Shown piece by piece: positions 16,713-26,028 of a stretch of DNA of 64,000 nt. The stretch lies in the NCBI RefSeq assembly GCF_020166415.1, contig NZ_JAIQXV010000021.1, positions 1 to 64,000 on the forward strand, given 5' to 3'. Position numbers and translations under genes: made by a program. The notes under the pieces are model-generated. The model was not told where the DNA came from. It saw nothing but the letters and a program-made list of their open reading frames with translations, and ran no database searches. The DNA is from Deinococcus multiflagellatus. GTDB lineage: Bacteria > Deinococcota > Deinococci > Deinococcales > Deinococcaceae. The first letter of the stretch is position 1. Every line of letters starts with the position of its first letter.

Positions 16713-18275
16713 ATGACCCGCTTCTCACTGGCCCTGTTGACCACAGCCCTCCTGAGCAGCGCCCACGCCGCGCCGCTGACGGTGACCGTGCTGCACACCG
16801 ACGACCTGCACGGGCGCCTGGAGCCCACCAAGATCGGCGACAACCTGTATGGCGGCTACGCCCGGCAGACCACGCTGGTGAAACAGTTCAGCGCGCAGGA
16901 TCCCAACCCGCTGGTCCTCTCTGGGGGCGACACCTTCCAGGGCACCCTGTTCTACAACGTCTACAAAGGCCTGGCAGACGTGCTGTTCATGAACCTGATG
17001 GGCTACGACGCCATGGCGGTGGGCAACCACGAGTTCGACGACGGCCCGGAAGCGCTGGCCAAGTTCGCCCAACGGGCGCAGTTTCCACTGTTGGCCGCCA
17101 ACGTCGATGTCAGCGCTGAACCTCTCCTGAAAGACCTGATCAAGCCCTACGCCGTCATGAGCGTGGGCGGGGAGAAGGTGGGGGTCATTGGCGCCGTGAC
17201 CCCCGACCTGCCGCAGATCAGCTCACCCGGGGCCAACGTGAAGATGCTCGAACTGATGCAGAGCCTGCGCAGCAGCGTCACGGCGCTGCAAGGCCAGGGC
17301 GTCAACAAGATCTTCCTGGTCTCCCACCTGGGGTATACCCTGGAACAGGAGGTGGCGCGCACCGTCTCCGGCATCGACGTGATCGTTGGTGGGCACTCGC
17401 ATACCCTGCTGGGCACTTTCACTAATAAAGACTTCCCCGCCAGCGAAGGGCCCTATCCGACAATCGTGCCCAACCCGGACGGCAACCGCACCCTGCTGGT
17501 GGCGGCGTGGGAGTGGGGCAAGGTGCTGGGCCGCCTGAAAGTGACGTTCAGTGACAGCGGCGCGGTCGAGAGTTGGGAAGGCAACCCCGTACCCGTGACG
17601 GCTGATATTGCCGAAGACCCCACCGCCAAGCGCATGGTAGAGACGCTGACCGTGCCGATTGCCAACCTGCGCCAGCGGGTGGTCGGGCAAACCGCACGTG
17701 GCCTGAACGGCAACCGCGAGGTCGTGCGCCGGCGCGAGAGCACCATGGCCAACGTCCTGGCCGACGCCGCGCTGGCTGCGGCCCAGAATGCCGGCGCGCA
17801 GCTCGCCTTTGTGAACGGCGGTGGCGTCCGGGCCAGCATCAACGCCGGTCCCATCACGTTTGACGAGGCCATCACCGTGCAGCCGTTCGGCAACACCCTG
17901 ACGGTCCTGACCCTGAATGGAGCCCAGATCAGAGCGGCGCTGGAGCACGGCGTGGCCACCTGGAGTGAGAACAAGGGCCAGTTTCTACACGTCAGCCGCG
18001 GCGTGAGCTACACCTTTGACCTGGGGCGCCCAGCCGGCAGCCGCGTGACGGCCGTGACCCTGAACGGCCAACTGGTTGTGGACACCCAGACGTACAAGGT
18101 GGCGATGAACAACTTCACGGCGGGCGGCGGCGACGGCTTCACGATGTTTAAGGGTGCGCCTCGCCTGGATACCGGCACGCTGGACGTAGACATTCTGGTG
18201 CGCTACCTGCAGGGGCGGCCCGCAGTGGACGCGGAGCCAGAAGGCCGCATCGTGATTGTGAATGAACCCAGGTAA
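16713..18275 (+). CDS. Secreted 5'-nucleotidase / UDP-sugar hydrolase
   Basis: A 520-residue periplasmic or secreted enzyme that dephosphorylates nucleotides and related compounds for salvage. A signal peptide (MTRFSLALLTTALLSSAHA) precedes the calcineurin-like metallophosphatase domain with its metal ligands: HTDDLHGRLEP, SGGDTFQGT, AVGNHEFDDG, SHLGY and VGGHSHT. The C-terminal substrate-binding domain contains FVNGGGVRASINAG and the MNNFTAGGGDGF loop. The first motif reads HTDDLHG rather than the usual HTNDxHG, an Asn-to-Asp change next to the metal site. TATACT (16699-16704) ends 8 nt before the ATG, pointing to a leaderless transcript. Confidence 0.9.
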   Translation: MTRFSLALLTTALLSSAHAAPLTVTVLHTDDLHGRLEPTKIGDNLYGGYARQTTLVKQFSAQDPNPLVLSGGDTFQGTLFYNVYKGLADVLFMNLMGYDAMAVGNHEFDDGPEALAKFAQRAQFPLLAANVDVSAEPLLKDLIKPYAVMSVGGEKVGVIGAVTPDLPQISSPGANVKMLELMQSLRSSVTALQGQGVNKIFLVSHLGYTLEQEVARTVSGIDVIVGGHSHTLLGTFTNKDFPASEGPYPTIVPNPDGNRTLLVAAWEWGKVLGRLKVTFSDSGAVESWEGNPVPVTADIAEDPTAKRMVETLTVPIANLRQRVVGQTARGLNGNREVVRRRESTMANVLADAALAAAQNAGAQLAFVNGGGVRASINAGPITFDEAITVQPFGNTLTVLTLNGAQIRAALEHGVATWSENKGQFLHVSRGVSYTFDLGRPAGSRVTAVTLNGQLVVDTQTYKVAMNNFTAGGGDGFTMFKGAPRLDTGTLDVDILVRYLQGRPAVDAEPEGRIVIVNEPR

Positions 18276-18277
18276 TT

Positions 18278-18301
18278 GCCGCAGAGCCGCGCGACTGCGG
18301 C
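18278..18301 (+). terminator. Terminator hairpin after 5'-nucleotidase
   Basis: GCCGCAG (18278-18284) pairs with CTGCGGC (18295-18301), starting 3 bases past the stop codon. Confidence 0.4.
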
Positions 18302-19063
18302 TGTAAAAGGGGGAGGCTTACCAGGCAAGTGGCGGCCCTCTCGGCATCCTTTACCGGATGGCCTGGTCATCAAGTTGAGTATTCAAATGGTCGCATACCG
18401 GGCTTCCGGATCTCGGAGTATGACCACGGAATGTGCAGGGGTGGCTGTCTCAGAAATCCTCTGCGATGGAAGCTTCTGCGGTTCGTTATCCGGCAGGACA
18501 GCGCCGGATGTTCTTTCGCTTCTTAACCATTGATCTCTTCTTTCACAGCTCTGGAAGTCCTCCGAAGCCCTGCCGAATGCAGCGAATTTCTTGGAATTGG
18601 TCGGAGACGGCACTCGCTGTGTTCTCAACTGTGCATACCGGAAGTTGAAGGGCGCTCCACTGAAAAGTTGCCTCTCTCAGCACGCGCCCAAACCGGCGTG
18701 AGAAGTCCGTCATCGGCTTTGAGTGGTGCACCTGCCGTTCCTGAGACGTGAAAACGGCACCCAAAAGGGTGCCGCCGCATGAAAACCTGACCCGGTGTCA
18801 GGCCTCACCAGTGTACTGGCACTGGGGAGGTTGACCTCTGCCACTTGGCGGCTGTGCTTGAGCGTCAGTGCGGAGGCTGAACGTAAACAGATGGTGACAG
18901 GTCGGAGACTGCAGGGACAGGCAAGCCCACTAAGTGGTGAATGTAGCACCAGGCCAACGTGCACTTCAGTCCGGGGACCGGAGAGAAGTCTGTGCTCACG
19001 TATCCCTCGGTGTCGGTCCTTCGGTGAGGTGCTGCCTGAATGTCTGTAAGGGCTGGATTTCAA
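18302..19063. other. Long non-coding gap
   Basis: No recognisable gene in ~760 bases; ORFs are short, unmatched and without ribosome-binding sites. It is lower in GC than the flanks and may be decayed mobile or gene DNA. The palindrome CCTGAC N5 GTCAGG (18786-18802) matches the arms and spacing of one at 5253-5269. Confidence 0.35.
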
Positions 19064-20146
19064 TCACTTCAGAGGCAGGGACAAGGTGAAAGTCGCCCCC
19101 TGTCCTAGGCTGGACCGGACCGTCAGATCACCGCCCAGTGCGCGCGCCAAGCCGCGGGCCACCGTGAGCCCAACTCCACTGCCTTCCCCGCGCGTCCGGG
19201 CTGTATTCGCCCGGAAGAAGCGCTCGAACACCCGGTCGAGATGTTCCGGCGAAATGCCTGTGCCGGTGTCCTGCACGGTGACGTAGATAACCTCTCCCTC
19301 TGTCTTGCTCGTGACGCGCACCTGTCCTCCGGGAGCCGTGTGTCGCAGCGCGTTGCTCAGCACGTTTGCCAGAATTTGACCGGCGCGCTCCGGATCGGTC
19401 CAGGCCTCCAGTGTGGTGGGCAACGGCGGCACCACCAGGTCTACACCCTTGTCCTCGAAAGGGGGCGCAAACCGTTGCTGGGCGTGTGCCAGCAACTCGG
19501 CGACAGAGGTGCGCTGCGGGTGCACCTCCACCTGACCCGCTTCAACCCGGCTGACGAGGCTCAGGTCACTCACCAACCGCTCCATGCTGGCCAGCTCCCG
19601 GTGGATGGCGGTCATGGCACTGCCGTGGCTCATCACGCCGTCCTGCGCCGCCTCCACGTACCCGCGTACCGCTGCCACTGGCGCACGCAACTCGTGTGCC
19701 ACGTTGCCAATCAGGTCCACACGGGTCTGCTCCACCTGCGCCAGGGTGCCGGCCATGACATTGAAGCTGTGCGCAAGATCCGCGAGCTCATCCTGACCGG
19801 ATTCCGGGAGGCGCCGGGCGTACTCCCCACTGGCAATGGCGGCGCTGCCCGCCTGGAGGGTCCGCACGGACGCCGTGACGCGCCGCGCGGCGACCCAGGC
19901 GGTCCCGGTGGCCACCAGAAGGGCCAGTGGCAAGGCCGTGAGCAGCGCGCGCGTGAGGGTGGCGCGCATGCCGCTGCTGAGGTCGGCGCGCATCCCCGCG
20001 CCGCTGGCCCCCATCTGCCGGACCATTTCCTCCACGTGGTGCTGAATGAAGGGGTGCGCGGCCAGTTCCGCCGCCACGATCAGAACCACGGCCATCAGCG
20101 TCATCACGGCGAGGTGATTGAGCAGCAGACGGGGAAACAGGCGCAT
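19064..20146 (-). CDS. Sensor histidine kinase (HAMP-HisKA-HATPase)
   Basis: A 360-residue membrane kinase. Two transmembrane helices (~residues 8-28 and 75-95) enclose a short extracytoplasmic loop with His residues (HPFIQHHVEEMVRQMG). HAMP follows, then the H-box VAHELRAPVAAVRGYVEA, the N-box LSNALRHTAPGG, and G-boxes DTGTGISPEHLDRVFERF and GVGLTVARGL. The His/Met loop would suit metal sensing. ATG 20146 has TAGCGT 7 nt upstream (leaderless). No response-regulator gene is adjacent; the best candidate is the one at 45831. It is divergent from the DUF305 gene, and a decayed copy lies at 62905-63450. Confidence 0.85.
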   Translation of the reverse strand: MRLFPRLLLNHLAVMTLMAVVLIVAAELAAHPFIQHHVEEMVRQMGASGAGMRADLSSGMRATLTRALLTALPLALLVATGTAWVAARRVTASVRTLQAGSAAIASGEYARRLPESGQDELADLAHSFNVMAGTLAQVEQTRVDLIGNVAHELRAPVAAVRGYVEAAQDGVMSHGSAMTAIHRELASMERLVSDLSLVSRVEAGQVEVHPQRTSVAELLAHAQQRFAPPFEDKGVDLVVPPLPTTLEAWTDPERAGQILANVLSNALRHTAPGGQVRVTSKTEGEVIYVTVQDTGTGISPEHLDRVFERFFRANTARTRGEGSGVGLTVARGLARALGGDLTVRSSLGQGATFTLSLPLK

Positions 20147-20199
20147 GGCCGCCACGCTACTCCACGCCTTCACCGCTGTCGATCACTCAGGCGAGAGAG

Positions 20200-20232
20200 C
20201 TTTACACGAGCTTTACACGGGCGCTCTAGGGT
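20200..20232 (+). promoter_or_regulatory. Direct-repeat response-regulator promoter of DUF305 gene
   Basis: CTTTACA (20200-20206) and CTTTACA (20211-20217), an 11-bp period, are followed after 9 bp by the -10 box TAGGGT (20227-20232), which ends 7 nt before the ATG. This is the clearest copy of a layout found at eight places in the window. Confidence 0.7.
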
Positions 20233-20239
20233 ACAGGGT

Positions 20240-20860
20240 ATGAGACCACGTCTTAAGACTGTCCTGGTGCCCCTCAGCGTGACTGCCCTGGTCGTGACAG
20301 GCCTCGCTTTCGCCCAGTCCATGCCGGGTATGGACCACAGCAGCATGCCCGGTATGTCAGGTTCCTCCGCCAGCATGCCGATGGCCAAGACGGATCTGAG
20401 TGGCCTGGCCAAACTTCAGGGCAAGGCGTTTGACCGCGCGTTCCTCAGCATGATGGTGCCGCACCACCAGATGGCGGTGGACATGGCGCGCGCCGTGCTG
20501 CCCCTCAGCAAGGACGCCACGGTCAAGACCTGGGCCAACGCCGTGATCAAGGACCAGAACCGTGAGATCACGCAGATGAACACCATGCTCAAAGGCATGG
20601 GAGGCGTGAACACGGCTATGGCGGGCGAGATGAAAAACAGCATGAAAGGCATGGGCGACATGGTGAAGAAGGCCAAGAACCCGGACGTCGCCTTCGTGCA
20701 GGGCATGCTACCCCACCACGCGTCCGCAATCGAGATGGCCAATCTCGCCTTGCAGCAGGGTCAGGACGCCCGCGTGCTAAGCCTGTCCAGAGCCATCATC
20801 ACGGCGCAGGCGAAGGAAATGCTCGACTACCGCACCTGGCTCAAGAAGCGCGGCCTGTAG
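20240..20860 (+). CDS. Exported DUF305 protein
   Basis: A 206-residue exported ferritin-like four-helix protein. A signal peptide is followed by a Met/His-rich segment (SMPGMDHSSMPGMSG) like copper-binding Met motifs. Two DUF305 repeats follow, each with a PHH motif (MMVPHHQMAVDMA and GMLPHHASAIEMA). DUF305 proteins are often found in copper-resistance loci and probably bind Cu outside the cytoplasm. The start follows a leaderless -10 box, and the gene is divergent from the histidine kinase at 19064. It ends with a clear terminator. Confidence 0.85.
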   Translation: MRPRLKTVLVPLSVTALVVTGLAFAQSMPGMDHSSMPGMSGSSASMPMAKTDLSGLAKLQGKAFDRAFLSMMVPHHQMAVDMARAVLPLSKDATVKTWANAVIKDQNREITQMNTMLKGMGGVNTAMAGEMKNSMKGMGDMVKKAKNPDVAFVQGMLPHHASAIEMANLALQQGQDARVLSLSRAIITAQAKEMLDYRTWLKKRGL

Positions 20861-20873
20861 AAACAGTTGTTGT

Positions 20874-20905
20874 CAGGGTCCCGGGCGAAACTGTCTGGGA
20901 CCCTG
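20874..20905 (+). terminator. Intrinsic terminator after DUF305 gene
   Basis: CAGGGTCCC (20874-20882) pairs with GGGACCCTG (20897-20905), followed by a T-rich stretch (TGTTGTT). Confidence 0.65.
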
Positions 20906-21161
20906 TGTTGTTCAGAGGTCTTCCCATGAGCAGCAGAGGGGGATGAAAAGATGACTTTCCAGACCCACGTCATGGGACTGGACATTCAACAGCTCACAGC
21001 TGCTCGGCTGACGCCTCGTCTCTGCTGTCGACTGGCGCAGGCCTGCCCCAACTCTTGTGCGCGGCACAGAATCTGCTGATCAAACGATTCCGCTCTTGTC
21101 CTGCATCCGCTTGAATTCCGCTTGCCCGTGCACATGTTGGGAAAGGCCCACACCACCAAAC

Positions 21162-21911
21162 TTATGGGCAGATCAGGACTGGGCCTCGTGGCGACTTGAG
21201 CACCTGCTGCACGACCCGGCTCACCGTCAACCCGAACAGATGGCCGCCGCCCGCACCTCCCATCACCAACAGCTGATCCGCGGCAGTGACACCCGCCAGC
21301 ACCTGACCCGTGTCGCCCTGTTCGTAGCGGCTCTCCCGCTCGGCAATGCCCTGCGCCAGTAACTCCTGGCGGGCAATCAGCACGTCATGGTCATCGATGT
21401 CGCGCCCCTCTGCCACAACCAGAAGATCGACCGGGCGCTGCCAGGCCTGGGCCAACCGCGCCGCATGCCTGACCGCGTGAAACGCTTTGCGCTGGCCATG
21501 GAACGCCACGGTCAGGCCGGTCGGGACCTGATCTGTTTCCTGAGCGAGCCAGATCGGCCGCGTGGCATGCCGGATCACCCGGTCCAGAGTGGAGAAGCCA
21601 AACGTCCGGAGGGCCCTTGGGAACCAGGCGACCATCACCATATCCACGCGTGGCATCAGGTGGCCCAGTGCCTGGGACCGGGAGCCGGAGGCGCGGAACG
21701 ATTCGTAAGGAACCCGCGCTTGCTGAGAGCGCTGTGCAAAGCTGTCCAGAACAGGTGGCGCGGCTTCAGGCGAGAGGGTACTCACGCCCAACAGCTGTCC
21801 CCCGGAGAGCTGGGCCAGTTCGATGGCCTGGTCAACCACCCATGATGGGCCGATCCGCCCGTCAAGGGGCACCAGATAAGAGAGACGGGAGGGGTCGGTA
21901 GGAAACCGCAT
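21162..21911 (-). CDS. UspA-like universal stress protein, tandem domain
   Basis: A 249-residue cytoplasmic protein with two Usp-like alpha/beta domains. The first starts at SYLVPLDG, the second at TGLTVAFHGQRKAFHAV and ends in the family's GAGGGHLFGLTVSRVVQQVLK..GPVLICP, which matches the ATP-binding G-2X-G-9X-G(S/T) pattern. The first domain lacks this loop and may be structural. ATG 21911 is supported by a TACAGT box 7 nt upstream. Probably a stress-induced nucleotide-binding protein; partner unknown. Confidence 0.75.
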   Translation of the reverse strand: MRFPTDPSRLSYLVPLDGRIGPSWVVDQAIELAQLSGGQLLGVSTLSPEAAPPVLDSFAQRSQQARVPYESFRASGSRSQALGHLMPRVDMVMVAWFPRALRTFGFSTLDRVIRHATRPIWLAQETDQVPTGLTVAFHGQRKAFHAVRHAARLAQAWQRPVDLLVVAEGRDIDDHDVLIARQELLAQGIAERESRYEQGDTGQVLAGVTAADQLLVMGGAGGGHLFGLTVSRVVQQVLKSPRGPVLICP

Positions 21912-22414
21912 ACAACGAACTGTACCGGGTCTCTCAGGGAAGCAGGGCACCCAGACCGTGAGCGGACCTCCGTACCCTTGCACTCCAGAACGTCTCCACC
22001 TGTCACCTCCGCCAGGCATCAGGTCCGTAGGACCTTGATCTGCATTCCAAACTGCTGATGGTTGACGGCTGCCCGGCCATGACTGGAGCAGACACCATGA
22101 GCTGCTGTAGGGCCGGACTCGCGCTCACCAGTTTGAAGGATAAGCCAGTCCTCAGACGCGTCGGGTTGCAAGTGGCCCGATTTGCGCGGGAGTTGCGCGC
22201 CTCGTGCTGTAGAGCGGGCGTCCGGATGTGGATGTGGCCTTCCCAAAACCTTCTTGCGGCCCAGCTCGCAGCACCCCGCCGGGACTGATCGCCACTCCAC
22301 CGTGATTCGCCACACTTCCGCCCTCAGATTGATTGTTCCGCCCATGACCGCCAGGGTGCTTGCCTCACCGCTGCCCAGCGCGTCCAAGCCATCTCAAGGC
22401 CACCCCATCCCGGG
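21912..22414. other. Intergenic region, no recognised gene
   Basis: About 500 bases between two minus-strand genes. Open frames are present but show no recognisable protein features. The promoter of the stress-protein gene lies at the left edge. Confidence 0.3.
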
Positions 22415-23317
22415 TCAAATGTCTGACGAGTCACCTGCTTGGCGCCCGCCTGGCTGACGTGCAGGCAGGAAAGTGTCCTCACTTCGGGTCGTGACCAGGG
22501 CAAGCGTGTCGACCGGCGCCCGGATGCCTGATTGACTGAGCGCGGTCCACACTGCCAGGATCGCTTCGCCCTTGAGCTGCACAAAGGCCTGACGCTTGGC
22601 CGCCAGGCGCGTCCAGAAGTAAAAGCGCACCCGGAACTTCCCCACCAGCGGCTCGACGATGGCCGCGTATGGCGCAGGCTCATCGACCACTTCAGCTAAC
22701 TGCGTCAGTGCTTCGATCCCCAGACGCTGCACCTGAAGCAGATCATCTCCATCTCCTATCTCGAACTCAAAATCGCCGCGCAACATGCGGTTGCGCGTGG
22801 CATTGAACACCGGCTCCTTGAACACCTGCGCATTGGGCACAAAGGCGTCCCGACCATCGAAGGTCCGCAACTGGGTGTACCGCAGGTCGATCCGCAGCAC
22901 CGTCCCTTCCACGCCGCCCACCTGCACAATGTCTCCAACCGTGAACGGCCGGGAGGCAGCCAGGAACAGGCCCGCGAGCAGGTTCTCGCCGATATCCCGG
23001 AAGGCGAAGCCCAGCACCGCGACGGTCAGTCCCGCACCCGCCACAACCGTCGCCACTTCGTCCTGCCACCCCAGCAGGCGAATGATGACGGCGACTCCAG
23101 CCACAAACACGGTGTACGAGAGCAGCCGCGCGACGAAGGAGGCCAGCAGCCGGTCCCGGACCACCCGGCGCAGGACCCAGCGCATGCCCTGGAAGGTCCA
23201 GCGCGACAACAGGTACGTGATCACGAGAATCACGACCGACAACGCGGCCAGCGGCAGTCTGCGCCCCAACCACCCCAGGGCACCTATGAACTCTTGCAGG
23301 GCGGTCTCGACGCTCAC
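22415..23317 (-). CDS. MscS-family mechanosensitive channel
   Basis: A 300-residue inner-membrane channel that opens under membrane tension. Three hydrophobic helices are followed by the pore-lining TM3 pattern (VVAGAGLTVAVLGFAFRDIGENLLAG), the beta domain (GDIVQVGGVEGTVLRIDLRYTQLRTFDG..FVPNAQVF) and the C-terminal alpha/beta vestibule. The length is typical of small MscS proteins. It stands alone with no operon partner. Confidence 0.85.
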   Translation of the reverse strand: MSVETALQEFIGALGWLGRRLPLAALSVVILVITYLLSRWTFQGMRWVLRRVVRDRLLASFVARLLSYTVFVAGVAVIIRLLGWQDEVATVVAGAGLTVAVLGFAFRDIGENLLAGLFLAASRPFTVGDIVQVGGVEGTVLRIDLRYTQLRTFDGRDAFVPNAQVFKEPVFNATRNRMLRGDFEFEIGDGDDLLQVQRLGIEALTQLAEVVDEPAPYAAIVEPLVGKFRVRFYFWTRLAAKRQAFVQLKGEAILAVWTALSQSGIRAPVDTLALVTTRSEDTFLPARQPGGRQAGDSSDI

Positions 23318-23648
23318 CCCGGCACCTTACCTTGAGTCGTCGTGTCCGTGGCTGGGCCCAACGCACCGGACCGGGCCCCGACGACATCTGCCGGATTGGC
23401 AGCGGTCATCTTCAAGCTGATGGGGTCGTGACATCCACCAGACCGATCTTCATGACAGGCCCGACAGTTCAGCCGCCCAGTGCTCGGCTTGAACGGCTGA
23501 ACCACTGGGCCCCTCACTGCCAATCTTGTAAAGCTCTCCCACTCAGAGAGGGACGCTGACGCCCTCTCTGGTCAACACGGTGCCTCCGCTCAGCACGGTG
23601 ATGTTGGCAGTAGCCCGTCTGGACGTCATGGCCCTGAACGGAACTCGC
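23318..23648. other. Intergenic region, no recognised gene
   Basis: A 331-base gap between the MscS gene start and the response-regulator end; nothing supported inside. Confidence 0.3.
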
Positions 23649-24398
23649 TCAGGCGGGAGTCAGGAGACGCCTCCCGCGTGTGATGTGATCACTGGACTCA
23701 GAACTGCTGCCTTCCTGGCCAGGCGGCGAACTCACCATCACATAGCCGTGTCCCCGCACCGTGCGCACCATGTCGCCACCTCCTGCGGCACGCAACTTCC
23801 TGCGGACGTTGGTGAGGTGAACATCAAGGGCCGTACTGGATGCTGGACGCTGCCCCTGCCACAGTCTCGCCATCAGGTTCGCCCGGGAGACGGCGTGACC
23901 CGCCGCTTGGGTCAGCAGGCGCAGCATCTCAAATTCTGTGGGGGTCAGGCGCAACTGGGCGCCCCCGTATGACGCGAGGCCGGTGTCCAGCACCAGTGTC
24001 AGCTCGCCGCACAGCAGCACCGGGGGCAGACGGCGGCGCAACTGGGTTTCGAGGCGGGCCACAAGTTCCGTCAGGTGGTACGGTTTGACCAGGTAATCAT
24101 CCGCGCCCATGCGGAGGAGCTCGACCTTCTCATCCACTGCGCTCCGCGCGCTCAGGACTAGAATCGGTACATCTGAAACCTTCCTCAATCGGGACACCAC
24201 CAACCGCCCATCTGCATCGGGGAGCCCCAGGTCCAGGAGAATCAGGTCGGGACACTGTGTCCGCGCCTGAATGAGCCCTGTCATGGCAGTAGACGCGTGG
24301 GACACGGCGTACCCCTCATCCTGAAGGTCATAGGTCAATAAGGCGGCGATGTCAGCGTTGTCCTCGATGATCAGGATGCGCTTGGCCTGCATAACCAT
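23649..24398 (-). CDS. OmpR-family response regulator (orphan)
   Basis: A 249-residue two-domain regulator. The receiver contains IIEDNAD, the phospho-acceptor Asp in LILLDLGLPDADG, the Ser/Thr of LVLSARSA and the Lys of DYLVKPYHL. The C-terminal winged helix carries LTPTEFEMLRLL and the recognition-helix region ALDVHLTNVRRKLRAAGG..VRTVRGHGYVM. No sensor kinase is adjacent. The start may be ATG 24398 or the second ATG at 24392, which has a TACCAT box 6 nt upstream. Confidence 0.85.
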   Translation of the reverse strand: MVMQAKRILIIEDNADIAALLTYDLQDEGYAVSHASTAMTGLIQARTQCPDLILLDLGLPDADGRLVVSRLRKVSDVPILVLSARSAVDEKVELLRMGADDYLVKPYHLTELVARLETQLRRRLPPVLLCGELTLVLDTGLASYGGAQLRLTPTEFEMLRLLTQAAGHAVSRANLMARLWQGQRPASSTALDVHLTNVRRKLRAAGGGDMVRTVRGHGYVMVSSPPGQEGSSSESSDHITRGRRLLTPA

Positions 24399-25323
24399 AT
24401 GGTAGACCCCAGTGGAATTCTTTGGTCCAAGGTCAGTGCTCTGGACAGGGCACGGTCAGGCACGCGCGAATGGCACCGAGTCACATTTCAAGCAGGCCGC
24501 GTGCCGGCGGCAAGCCTCTGCTGCGTCAATCTGACAGGTCCGCCGTTATCATCGCCGCAGAACCGTCAGGCGGAATCCTGAGCATCCTCAGGCATGACTT
24601 TTGTCTTGATTGAACCGCATCTGAGAAACATCGCCGGGGGTATTTCGCAAAACCGCGTAACAGCAGGCCAATCATGATCTTGTAGGCAAGGTTTGCTCTG
24701 ACTGTGCCTGAGGTCCATCATCACTGGCCACCCGCCAGAATGCCCAGGACCAAGCGAAGGTCAGCTCCATCCCACGGTGCATCAGCACCATTAGTCCATG
24801 CCTCTGGGTGCCCTGCCGGTTGTCCCGGGCCGCTTTCTACAGAGGACATCCTGGCGCATTCCACACACTTCATTCGTGGAAAGACGTTCGGCAAATACCC
24901 CACAGAAGCGCCGCGCCTGCGCGATGCCGAATGCCGGCCTCACGCCCTTTGATCGCTCTGACGAGGACCTGCCGTTTTCGTCATCCCCACGGGAACCTAA
25001 ACAGGCCGTAGAGGCTATTTCACTCGGCATCAGTCAGGTGGTTCGGATGCGGTACAGAATCATCGTTGGACCACCTCCGACGGATCAGCCGCTCTTCCTT
25101 CCCTGGCAACGAACGCGCCAGCACGAGATTAGGCCGCACTTTGGACCCACATTCTCCTGGAGGCGTCCATTTCAAGGTGGCGCTGGGCCATTGGAGAACA
25201 CTGACAACGCTGCTGAGCATGAGTCTGCCGTTTTCCCGCTGGCGTCTTGCCTGCGGTTCAATGAATCAGAAGCCTGCTCTCCCACTCTGTACCACTCTGA
25301 TCACGTGAGCTGGAATCAATCCG
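24399..25323. other. Long gap without recognisable gene
   Basis: Nearly 925 bases at lower GC. Several short ORFs exist on both strands but none has a ribosome-binding site, leaderless promoter or recognisable domain. It resembles decayed foreign DNA. Confidence 0.3.
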
Positions 25324-25356
25324 CTATACGGGGATTTTACCGACCTCGAGCACACT
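25324..25356 (+). promoter_or_regulatory. Direct-repeat promoter of the PepSY gene (class B)
   Basis: CTATACG (25324-25330) and TTTTACC (25335-25341), an 11-bp period, lie 9 bp before a CACACT -10 box (25351-25356). The spacing is identical to the promoters at 25989, 28836 and 29756. Confidence 0.5.
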
Positions 25357-25408
25357 CTGCTCAGGTCAAGGCAAGGTGCCTGACCCCACACCAAGGAGAC
25401 CTCTGCTG

Positions 25409-25900
25409 ATGAACAAGAACACCCGTACCGTCCTGCTTGCCCTCGCCACCACCGCCGCCGTCGCCGTTCCCCTGGTCGGCTACGCCTTCGCGCAGAATGC
25501 CCCAGTGGCCCCGGTCACGGCCACCCAGTCCGGGGAGAAGCGTGGGACGGAAGAAACCGAAGCAGCCGAGACGAGCGTCAAAAGTAGCATTCAACTTCCC
25601 GCTGAGCAGCCGGGCACAGAAATTCCGGACGCTCAGGAAGACGCGCAGGTGCGTGCCCTCGCCAAGATCACCCCGCAACAGGCCACTCAGGCCGCCCAGG
25701 CTGCTGTCCCCGGCGCCGCGAGCAGCGTGAAACTGGAAGACGAGGACGGAAGCCTGGTGTACGCCGTGGTGATTGGACAGACCGAGGTGATGGTGGACGC
25801 CGGGAACGGTCAGGTGCTGCACCAGGAGGCGGAGGACGGGGAGGCTGAAACCGGAGCTGACGAGCAGGAAGGCAGTGAGCAGGCCGAAACCAACCGCTAA
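25409..25900 (+). CDS. Exported PepSY-domain protein
   Basis: A 163-residue exported protein: signal peptide (ALATTAAVAVPLVGYAFAQ), an acidic linker, one PepSY domain (ITPQQATQAAQAAVPGAASSVKLED..VYAVVIGQTEVMVDAGNGQVL) and an acidic Glu-rich tail. PepSY domains inhibit peptidases or bind ligands at the envelope and are often encoded beside two-component systems as accessory sensors. ATG 25409 has the ribosome-binding site AAGGAGA. It lies just upstream of the PAP2-RR-HK operon, whose promoter layout it shares. Confidence 0.8.
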   Translation: MNKNTRTVLLALATTAAVAVPLVGYAFAQNAPVAPVTATQSGEKRGTEETEAAETSVKSSIQLPAEQPGTEIPDAQEDAQVRALAKITPQQATQAAQAAVPGAASSVKLEDEDGSLVYAVVIGQTEVMVDAGNGQVLHQEAEDGEAETGADEQEGSEQAETNR

Positions 25901-25988
25901 TTCCCTCACGCTGACAAGAAACACTGACTTCGACACCGCTTGACGCGCGGGCACCTCTCCAGGGTGCCCGGCTTCTCTTGCTGTGACG

Positions 25989-26021
25989 GTATACCGCAAC
26001 TTTACCTTCCTCAGTCAGGCT
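25989..26021 (+). promoter_or_regulatory. Direct-repeat promoter of PAP2-RR-HK operon (class B)
   Basis: GTATACC (25989-25995) and CTTTACC (26000-26006) have an 11-bp period. After 9 bp comes CAGGCT (26016-26021), then 7 nt (GGCCCGC) and the ATG. If the operon's own regulator binds here, it is autoregulated. Confidence 0.6.
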
Positions 26022-26028
26022 GGCCCGC

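Noticed and set aside
5253..18802. CCTGAC-N5-GTCAGG palindromes at 5253-5269 and 18786-18802 as a mobile repeat
   Set aside because: Only two copies, short arms and no similarity beyond them; chance or small hairpins are adequate explanations.
24399..25323. Degraded transposase in the 24.4-25.3 kb gap
   Set aside because: A minus-strand frame near 24600-24690 reads vaguely like a transposase end, but no DDE motif or inverted repeats are visible.
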